Part shown: positions 1 through 5,618 of the stretch, one piece after another
Layout of the letters: every line of letters starts with the position of its first letter
How positions within the stretch are numbered: position 1 is the stretch's first letter
NCBI GenBank assembly: GCA_046594225.1
Contig: JBKJPW010000076.1
Coordinates: 1 to 6,617, forward strand
DNA from: UBA4416 sp046594225
GTDB taxonomy: Bacteria > Bacteroidota > Bacteroidia > B-17B0 > Aurantibacillaceae
Length of the DNA: 6,617 nt
Reading direction: 5' to 3'
Position numbers and translations under genes: made by a program
The notes under the pieces: model-generated
Told to the model about the DNA's origin: nothing
The model's database searches: none
Seen by the model: the letters and a program-made list of their open reading frames with translations, nothing else

Positions 1-3000
1 AATCAAAATATTTTAGCATTGATTCACAATATGATCATCATTGCTATTATGGCAACGGCTATTCAGCGTGATTTTGAATTCAATTCTCATTCGTTGTTTT
101 TTACTAAACCAATCACCAAACAATCCTATTTCTTCGGACGTTTCTTTGGTGTGTTAATCATTGCGCTGTTTGTTTTTAGCGGACAATTATTTGGCTTGTT
201 ATTGGGAAGTGCTATCGGAAAAGGACAACCAACCATAGGGCCCATTGAATTGTATAATTACATTCAACCTTTTATTTATTTCGTAGTTCCTAATACGATA
301 TTGTTTGGCACAATCTATTTTTCCTTAACTACGTTTCTGCGTAACACAACCATTGCTTATTTATTTACCGTTATTTTCTTTTTGTTTGATTTAGCAGCTA
401 ATTCGGTTTTATCAGATATCGAATACCAATCGGTAGCGGCTATGCTCGATCCTTATGGCAATAAAGCCTTAGGAAAGATCACACAATACTGGACACCTTC
501 CGAACAAAACGAAAGAATGCTGCCATTAACCGATGTGTTATTATATAACCGTTTGGTGTGGTTAGGTTTAGGCTTACTGATTATGTGGTTTAGTTATGTG
601 AAATTTAATTTCTCACAATTCTTAAATCCTTCTAAAGTATTTTCGTTCCGTAAAAAAGCAGAAAGTCTTTCTCCTCAAACACCTGCTATCCAACACGTAG
701 GGGAGTTGCCAAAAGTAACTATCAGTACTAGTGGAAAAGCATTTTGGAATCAATTACTGTTTATTATGCGGTTTGAATATAAACGTATTATTAAAAGTTA
801 TTTTTTCATCATCATGCTGGTTTTGGGAGCTGTGTTGGCTTATGTAGTAAGCAGTTTCAATTCACTGATATTTGGGACGGAAGTGTATCCTGTTACATAC
901 AATATTGTAAGTCAAACGGGTTCTATGTTTCAGTTCATGTTATCCATCCTGATTATTTTTTATTCGGGTAATTTGGTCTTCAACGAAAAACAATTTAAGG
1001 TTGATGAATTAGTGGGAGCATCACCCATAAAATCATCTACTCTGGTGCTTGGTAAATACATGGGCTTGTTAGGTTCCATTGCTTTGGGTTTATTGGGAGC
1101 AGTGATTACCGGCGTTGTAATCCAAGCATTAAAAGGATATTATCATTTCGAATTCGGGCAGTATTTTGTAAGTCTTTATGGTCGTACGTTTATTAACCTA
1201 GCCGTAGTATCTGCCATGTGTTTTATTATCCAGTTCATGGTGAGTAATAAGTATGTAGGTTTTGTCATTGCGTTCATAATTGTATTTATCTCACGAATTA
1301 TTTTCAGCCAGTTAAAATTGGAAAATCCTTTATATACGTTTAATTCAAGTGGCCCCATGTTACCGTATAGCGACATGAATGGTTACGGGCATACTACACC
1401 GATTTTTTATTTATTTAAAACATATTGGTTAGCGGTTATTGTTTTGTTATTCGTGTTTTCCATCCGCTTTTATTTAAGAGGAAAAGAAAAAGGGTTGAAA
1501 GTCCGTTTCAGGTTCTCGAAGTACGATTCTCATAAACAGTTCCGTTTAGTAGCAATTATAGCAGGAATTGTATTTTTAGGAATAGGTTCGGTGATTTATT
1601 ATAATGTTAAGATCGCCAATAAGATAGTTTCAAATACAGATGAAGAAAAACTGCAGGCAAAATTTGAACAAACGTATAAGCACTTTCAACATACATTGCA
1701 ACCGCGTGTTGTATCAAGTTATGTAGAGGTTGATTTGTTTCCTAACGAACTTGGCGCAAAATTTAAAGGACATTATTATTTAAAGAACAAACATAAACAA
1801 GCTATTGATACTTTGTTCATCAACTACAGTAATGAAGTTGATCTTAAATCATTGCAGTTATCCGTACCTCAAAAAGAGATTGTTAATGATAAAGAGCTTT
1901 ATGTGAAAGTGTTTAAATTAAATACACCTATACAGCCTGGTGATTCTATCAAGCTGGATTATCAAATTGATTATTTTCAAAAGAGTTGGTTCAGTAATAA
2001 AGAAAAATCGGATGTAGTATATAATGGTACGTTTATTAATAATAGTTTACTACCTACTATTGGCTATAATGAACAAATGGAGTTAGGAGAAAATGAAGCG
2101 CGTGCTAAATTCAACTTAAAGCCTAAACCACGTATGGCAAACATTAATGATACCACTGCCTATGCCAATACATATATCAGCAAGGATGCAGACTGGATTA
2201 ATTTTGAATGTATTGTGAGTACAGTGCCTGGTCAAATTGCAGTTGCTCCAGGGTATTTAATAAAAGAATATAGTAAAGATGGTCGTCGTTATTTCCATTA
2301 TAAAATGGATTGTCCTATTCTTAATTTCTATTCTTTTTTATCCGCACGTTATAGCGTTAAAAAAGATAAGTATAAGGATATCAATATCGAGATTTATTAT
2401 CACGAAGGACACGAATATAATTTGGATCGCATGATTAATTCCATTAAAAAGTCTTTGACCTATTACGAAAAAGCATTTAGTCCATACCAACACCGCCAGG
2501 TTCGTATTTTAGAATTCCCGCGTTACGCAAGCTTTGCGCAATCGTTTCCAAATACGATTCCCTATTCTGAAAGTATTGGATTTATTGCCGATGTAGATGC
2601 TAAAGATCCTTCTAGCATTGATTATCCATTCTATGTTACTGCACATGAAGTTGGGCATCAATGGTGGGCACATCAAGTTATTGGTGCTGATGTGCAAGGA
2701 GCAACACTGATGAGCGAATCAATGGCAGAGTATAGCGCTTTAATGGTGATGGAAAAAGAATACGGCAAAGAAATGATGCATAAATTCTTGAGAGATGCCT
2801 TGGATAAATATTTAACAGGACGTGCTTCTGAAAAGAAAAAAGAATTGCCAATTATGTTAGCTGAGAATCAACAATACATCCATTATAACAAAGGCTGTTT
2901 AATAATGTACGCTTTGAGAGATTACATCGGCGAAGATTCAGTCAATTCTGCTTTAAAGCGCTACATAAAAAATGTAGGTTTTCAAAGCGCTCCTTATACA

Positions 3001-3486
3001 ACTTCCAAAGAGTTTGTAGCTAACATGAAATTATCTACACCTGATAGCATGCAGTATGTAATCAAAGATCTGTTTGAGGATATTACCATTTATGAAAACT
3101 ACGTGAAAGAATTGAAATCGGTGAAACAAACTGATGGTAAATACAAAGTAACGTTGACGGTAGGTTCTTCTAAATTTAAAGCAGATACGTTAGGTAAAAG
3201 TAAAGCAGTTGCGGTGAACGACTGGATGGACATTGGAATCTTTATAGAGAAAGAAGTCAACGGTAAAAAAGTAAATAAAGAACTCGTTTTCAAAAAAATA
3301 AAAATGGATAAGGCAGTGAAAACTTTTGAGTTTATGGTAGATAAAGAACCGATATCGGCAGGATTGGATCCTTACAATAAATTAATTGATCGGGCTCCTG
3401 ATAATAATACTTGCAAATTTGGTTCTGTTCCTACTCCTCCTGATTTGGATGCTAATAGTGGGCCAGTGAATATTACGATAAATTAA
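1..3486 (+). CDS. ABC-2 type permease fused to M1 family metallopeptidase (5' partial)
   Basis: The frame is open from base 1, so the gene begins upstream; 1161 codons are visible, counted here from the Asn at base 1. Residues ~45-540 hold about eleven hydrophobic helices in two blocks (around 48-200 and 266-536) separated by a soluble stretch, like two ABC-2 permease halves. After the last helix (~515-534) comes a ~620-residue soluble part that matches M1 aminopeptidases: zinc motif HEVGH at 882-886, a third-ligand candidate Glu906 in LMSESMAEY, and the catalytic-Tyr motif YNKG at 962. The zinc domain is probably periplasmic. Such permease/M1 fusions of about 1200 residues are known in Bacteroidota, so perhaps 40-60 residues are missing. 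No ATPase domain is present; a separate ABC ATPase gene is expected upstream. The substrate is unknown. Two oddities: GAMEN is absent, with PYSESIGF at 854-861 in its place, and 19 rather than 18 residues separate HEVGH from the Glu. The gene ends TAA and overlaps the facing gene. Confidence 0.93.
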   Translation, partial: NQNILALIHNMIIIAIMATAIQRDFEFNSHSLFFTKPITKQSYFFGRFFGVLIIALFVFSGQLFGLLLGSAIGKGQPTIGPIELYNYIQPFIYFVVPNTILFGTIYFSLTTFLRNTTIAYLFTVIFFLFDLAANSVLSDIEYQSVAAMLDPYGNKALGKITQYWTPSEQNERMLPLTDVLLYNRLVWLGLGLLIMWFSYVKFNFSQFLNPSKVFSFRKKAESLSPQTPAIQHVGELPKVTISTSGKAFWNQLLFIMRFEYKRIIKSYFFIIMLVLGAVLAYVVSSFNSLIFGTEVYPVTYNIVSQTGSMFQFMLSILIIFYSGNLVFNEKQFKVDELVGASPIKSSTLVLGKYMGLLGSIALGLLGAVITGVVIQALKGYYHFEFGQYFVSLYGRTFINLAVVSAMCFIIQFMVSNKYVGFVIAFIIVFISRIIFSQLKLENPLYTFNSSGPMLPYSDMNGYGHTTPIFYLFKTYWLAVIVLLFVFSIRFYLRGKEKGLKVRFRFSKYDSHKQFRLVAIIAGIVFLGIGSVIYYNVKIANKIVSNTDEEKLQAKFEQTYKHFQHTLQPRVVSSYVEVDLFPNELGAKFKGHYYLKNKHKQAIDTLFINYSNEVDLKSLQLSVPQKEIVNDKELYVKVFKLNTPIQPGDSIKLDYQIDYFQKSWFSNKEKSDVVYNGTFINNSLLPTIGYNEQMELGENEARAKFNLKPKPRMANINDTTAYANTYISKDADWINFECIVSTVPGQIAVAPGYLIKEYSKDGRRYFHYKMDCPILNFYSFLSARYSVKKDKYKDINIEIYYHEGHEYNLDRMINSIKKSLTYYEKAFSPYQHRQVRILEFPRYASFAQSFPNTIPYSESIGFIADVDAKDPSSIDYPFYVTAHEVGHQWWAHQVIGADVQGATLMSESMAEYSALMVMEKEYGKEMMHKFLRDALDKYLTGRASEKKKELPIMLAENQQYIHYNKGCLIMYALRDYIGEDSVNSALKRYIKNVGFQSAPYTTSKEFVANMKLSTPDSMQYVIKDLFEDITIYENYVKELKSVKQTDGKYKVTLTVGSSKFKADTLGKSKAVAVNDWMDIGIFIEKEVNGKKVNKELVFKKIKMDKAVKTFEFMVDKEPISAGLDPYNKLIDRAPDNNTCKFGSVPTPPDLDANSGPVNITIN
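3483..3486. other. Overlapping convergent stop codons (TTAA)
   Basis: The plus-strand peptidase gene stops with TAA at 3484-3486, and the minus-strand barrel gene stops with TAA read from 3485 to 3483. The palindrome TTAA therefore closes both genes. There is no intergenic space and I see no GC-rich hairpin with a T-run on either side, so transcripts from the two strands probably overlap at their 3' ends unless termination happens inside the coding regions. Confidence 0.85.
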
Positions 3487-4160
3487 AAGAAATTAACGGC
3501 AAGCGAAATACTATGCGTCATTTTTCTGGCATCATTAATTTTGTTTTGTGAAGTAGATGAAAGGTGATAGCATATTTCAGGAGCAAAGTTTTTACCTTGA
3601 AATATATAGTTAATACCATAACCTATAAATAAACCAAAGCTTAGTTCATTTTCAAAACCTTTGTTGATATAACCTTTATCGTATTTTTTTAATGTTAGTT
3701 TTGGACCGACTAATAAATAAGGTTGTTTAGTTTGTAAATAGCAACTCATATTTCGAGCGAGGTAAATAACACCTTCTTTATCTGGTTCTTTAAGTGCTAT
3801 AACAAAGCCATGAGAAATACTTAAATCAAAAGATGTTGCAAATACATGGCGACTTTGTTTTAAACAGCTATTAGAGAAAGAGCCTTCTATTTTTGGTTTA
3901 AATATAATCCCATCATTTAACGGCATCCATAAAAACAAACCAAGTCCAAAACCATATTGTGTTTCTGTAATTTGGGATTTTCGAGTTAATAAATGCTCTT
4001 CGTTACTGGATAAAGCACTGCCGATTGGCTTTTGAAAACACATACTACTGTAAGTGGAGTGTATAATGCCAAAACTTAAATCAGGAAATATATCTTCGCT
4101 ATCTTGCCCCAATATATTGGTGCTCACAAAAATGGGGACGATATATTTTTGTAGCTTCAT
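3483..4160 (-). CDS. Probable outer-membrane beta-barrel protein, PorT-like
   Basis: This 225-residue protein starts with a short basic-hydrophobic leader (MKLQKYIVPIFVSTNILGQ), which reads as a weak signal peptide cleaved near residue 19. The rest alternates polar and hydrophobic residues in short strands rich in Gly and aromatics, such as YGFGLGLFLWMPL (69-81) and FGLFIGYGINYIF (175-187), and ends in Phe-Phe. These are features of small outer-membrane barrels. The late segment with QPYLLVGPKL (146-155), NFAPEICYHL (191-200) and a final SISLAVNFF (217-225) recalls the PorT-like barrel family, one member of which serves type IX secretion in Bacteroidota. I recognise the fold style, not a specific orthologue, so a role in type IX secretion is only a possibility. 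It is the last gene of the minus-strand cluster, 43 bases after the AhpD-like gene. ATG at 4160 is the natural start because the leader follows at once. No Shine-Dalgarno sequence is visible. Confidence 0.6.
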   Translation of the reverse strand: MKLQKYIVPIFVSTNILGQDSEDIFPDLSFGIIHSTYSSMCFQKPIGSALSSNEEHLLTRKSQITETQYGFGLGLFLWMPLNDGIIFKPKIEGSFSNSCLKQSRHVFATSFDLSISHGFVIALKEPDKEGVIYLARNMSCYLQTKQPYLLVGPKLTLKKYDKGYINKGFENELSFGLFIGYGINYIFQGKNFAPEICYHLSSTSQNKINDARKMTHSISLAVNFF

Positions 4161-4179
4161 CTGTGAGGATAACGCAGAT
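4159..4179 (-). promoter_or_regulatory. Small hairpin over the start of the barrel gene
   Basis: On the minus strand ATCTGCG (4179-4173) can pair with CACAGAT (4165-4159), with one C-A mismatch and a 7-base loop TTATCCT. The last two stem bases are the AT of the start codon. Such a fold could slow translation initiation, but the stem is short and may be chance. Confidence 0.2.
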
Positions 4180-4203
4180 GTTAAAAAAAGTTACAGAAGA
4201 AAA

Positions 4204-4548
4204 TTACTGTGTCACTAATTCCTCCCAGAACTCAGCGCCACGGCGAGTGTGAGGAATCACAATGGTTCCGCCAACAATATTGGCTACAGCAAAAATTTCA
4301 TACACTTCTTCTGTTGTGCAACCTTGCTCGTGGCATTTTAGTAAATGGTATTTGATACAGTCATCGCAACGTAATACCATACTTGCTACTAAACCAAGCA
4401 TTTCTTTTGTTTTAACGTTTAAAGCGCCATCAGAATAGGTTTGTGTATCTAAATTAAATAATCGCTTAATGACTAAGTTATCTTTTCCTAAAATAACATC
4501 ATTCATTTTCGAACGGTAATCGTTAAATTCTTTAACTTGATTTGACAT
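4204..4548 (-). CDS. AhpD-like carboxymuconolactone decarboxylase family protein
   Basis: This is a small, all-helical cytoplasmic protein of 114 residues with no signal peptide. It carries the AhpD active-site pattern: CDDC at 61-64, His68 four residues after the second Cys, and Glu49 twelve residues before the first Cys. That spacing equals Glu118/Cys130/Cys133/His137 of mycobacterial AhpD, so a thiol-based peroxidase or disulfide-reductase role is more likely than lactone decarboxylation. Asp63 stands where AhpD has a further His between the cysteines. The helix after the motif (VYEIFAVANIVGGTIVIPH, 82-100) is typical of the family. It starts one base after the tatC stop (TAA-T-ATG), so the two genes are almost certainly co-transcribed and translationally coupled. 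From memory, tatC followed by this gene is a recurrent pair in Flavobacteria. The physiological substrate is unknown. Confidence 0.9.
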   Translation of the reverse strand: MSNQVKEFNDYRSKMNDVILGKDNLVIKRLFNLDTQTYSDGALNVKTKEMLGLVASMVLRCDDCIKYHLLKCHEQGCTTEEVYEIFAVANIVGGTIVIPHTRRGAEFWEELVTQ

Positions 4549-4549
4549 A

Positions 4550-5380
4550 TTAATCTAATTTGTTTTTGTTAACCACATAAGCACTTACAAAAATACTTAT
4601 CTCATATAATAGATACATTGGAATAGCTACTACCATTTGAGAAGTAACATCAGGTGATGGCGTAATAATCGCTGCAGCAATTAGTATAATAACAACCGCA
4701 TATTTGCGATACTTGCGCATAAATGTTGGTGTTAAAAGTCCTAAGCGAGATAAAAAATAAACTAAAATTGGTAATTCAAATACTAATCCTGAAACCAATA
4801 CCATGGTTGATATTAATGAAATATAATCATCTAAAGTATTATTGGTTTGCACAATACCACTATCAGATAATTGATAGTTGATTAAGAAATTGTAAGACAT
4901 GGGAAACAATAAAAAGTACCCAAAGAAAATCCCAATCAAAAATAAAATAGAAGCAACTACTACAAACCATTTAGCAGGTTTAGATTCAGTGTCTTTAAGA
5001 GCAGGTTTTATAAATTTCCAGATCTCATATAATACATAGGGAAATGCTAAAATAATTCCACCTAATAAAGCAATCCACATATGTGTAAAAAATTGTTCGG
5101 AAGCGGATAAAGTTTGTAAATGAGGGTTTTTAACCGTCATACACATCACGTCTCCAGCGCCAATTTTATATCCCAATGCACATAAAGCACGGTAAGAAAT
5201 AAAATCTTGTTTTAAAGGACCAAAAATAACGGTGTCGAATAAAAAATTATTAAAACAAAACAAACCTACAGCAAACGAAAATATAGCAATAGCGCTACGT
5301 ACCAAATGCCACCTTAATGCATCAAGATGTTGCATAAAAGACATTTGCATCGACATTTCTTCTGGTTGGTTATCTGCCAT
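4550..5380 (-). CDS. tatC: Sec-independent protein translocase subunit TatC
   Basis: TatC is the polytopic inner-membrane receptor of the twin-arginine pathway, which exports folded, often cofactor-containing proteins. Counted from ATG at 5380, the protein has 276 residues and six helices. Family motifs appear in order: HLDALRWHL (18-26), PYVLYEIWKFIKPAL (114-128) followed by Glu132 (E. coli Glu103), FGYFLLFPMSYNFL (153-166), FELPILVYFLSRLGLLTP (201-218) with Glu202 (E. coli Glu170), and the closing TPSPDVTSQ...LLYEIS (240-262). An in-frame TTG at 5392 would add four residues, but MADNQPEEMSM just before the motif suits the family better. The first periplasmic loop has Cys67 and Cys80, which could form a disulfide. 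The conserved Glu of the HLxELR motif (E. coli Glu15) is Ala21 here. No tatA or tatB lies in the window. The last ~8 codons overlap a sequence resembling the repeat upstream of the gene. Confidence 0.96.
   Translation of the reverse strand: MADNQPEEMSMQMSFMQHLDALRWHLVRSAIAIFSFAVGLFCFNNFLFDTVIFGPLKQDFISYRALCALGYKIGAGDVMCMTVKNPHLQTLSASEQFFTHMWIALLGGIILAFPYVLYEIWKFIKPALKDTESKPAKWFVVVASILFLIGIFFGYFLLFPMSYNFLINYQLSDSGIVQTNNTLDDYISLISTMVLVSGLVFELPILVYFLSRLGLLTPTFMRKYRKYAVVIILIAAAIITPSPDVTSQMVVAIPMYLLYEISIFVSAYVVNKNKLD
4564..4587 (+). repeat. Repeat-arm-like sequence at the 3' end of tatC
   Basis: This stretch, containing TTAACCACATAAGCACTTA, matches 5455-5478 at 21 of 24 aligned positions in the same orientation, without gaps. 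On the minus strand it encodes the end of TatC (about AYVVNKNK). It may be a fixed remnant of the same repeat family, or a chance match in AT-rich DNA. Confidence 0.45.
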
Positions 5381-5389
5381 AATCGGTGG

Positions 5390-5397
5390 CAAATTTA
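5390..5397 (-). promoter_or_regulatory. Possible Bacteroidota -7 box upstream of tatC
   Basis: The minus strand reads TAAATTTG here, a full match to the TAnnTTTG -7 consensus of Bacteroidota primary sigma factors. It sits ten bases before the tatC ATG, which would leave a very short or absent leader. No good TTG/TTTG -33 box lies at the expected ~19-base spacing (CAGA is found there), so support is weak. Confidence 0.2.
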
Positions 5398-5444
5398 AGC
5401 ATTATTACGAGGATTTTCTGAAAAAAGAATCAGCTTCCATCGCG

Positions 5445-5618
5445 TAAATCAAAATTTTTTTAACCACATAGGCACATAGATTCAGAGCGGTTTAATTAGT
5501 TACAGGAGGGAACAGAGTAAATTGAAGCGACGCTTCCATTTGATAGCTACAGTGACCTATTTACTCTTTTGTTAAAACACCTATTATTTTGCCTATGTCT
5601 CTGTGTGGTTTTGATTTA
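5445..5618. repeat. Imperfect inverted-repeat element with hairpins (~174 bp)
   Basis: The ends are a perfect 10-bp inverted repeat: TAAATCAAAA at 5445-5454 and TTTTGATTTA at 5609-5618. Inside them lies a second imperfect pair: CCACATAGGCACATAG at 5464-5479 against the complement of 5593-5608, 13 of 16 matching. The core (about 5480-5590) has its own nested hairpins and no convincing gene. The right end contains the TAA stop of the phosphatase gene, and the left end lies about 65 bases before the tatC ATG, so the element fills most of the gap. No transposase and no clear target duplication are visible. It could be a degenerate MITE-like element, a dispersed palindromic repeat, or a structured spacer in a phosphatase-tatC transcript. 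CCACATAGG-type sequences recur between genes in Bacteroidota as far as I recall; a genome search was not possible. Confidence 0.65.
5511..5570. repeat. Nested hairpin core of the inverted-repeat element
   Basis: AGAGTAAAT (5514-5522) and ATTTACTCT (5559-5567) form a perfect 9-bp stem, and after one C/T mismatch two more A-T pairs extend it outward. Within its 36-base loop, GAAGCG-A-CGCTTC (5524-5536) is a perfect 6-bp palindrome around a single base. On the plus strand the outer stem is followed by TTT, slightly terminator-like, but no plus-strand gene leads into it. Confidence 0.55.

Noticed and set aside
1176..1376. Minus-strand open frame of 66 codons inside the permease part
   Set aside because: Antisense shadow of membrane-helix codons with no start signal or family resemblance.
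2398..2415. YHEGHEY looks like a second zinc motif in the peptidase domain
   Set aside because: The spacing is HEGHE, not HExxH, and the true motif with its downstream Glu lies at 2644-2718.
2509..2697. Minus-strand open frame of 62 codons opposite the zinc motif
   Set aside because: Antisense shadow of the conserved peptidase domain; the conservation is explained by the plus strand.
3099..3293. Minus-strand open frame of 64 codons with a hydrophobic N-terminus
   Set aside because: Antisense to the C-terminal domain of the fusion protein; lies far from any promoter-like sequence and shows no family features.
5381..5392. TTG at 5392 as the tatC start
   Set aside because: It adds only four residues, and the ATG at 5380 gives an N-terminus of normal length for the family.
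5232..5447. Plus-strand open frame of 71 codons opposite the start of tatC
   Set aside because: It lies almost wholly antisense to conserved tatC codons, has no recognisable protein features, and ends by chance in the repeat arm.
5511..5570. Inner hairpin as an intrinsic terminator of the phosphatase gene
   Set aside because: On the minus strand the stem is AT-rich and no T-run follows it; the short T-run lies on the plus-strand side, where no gene leads in.
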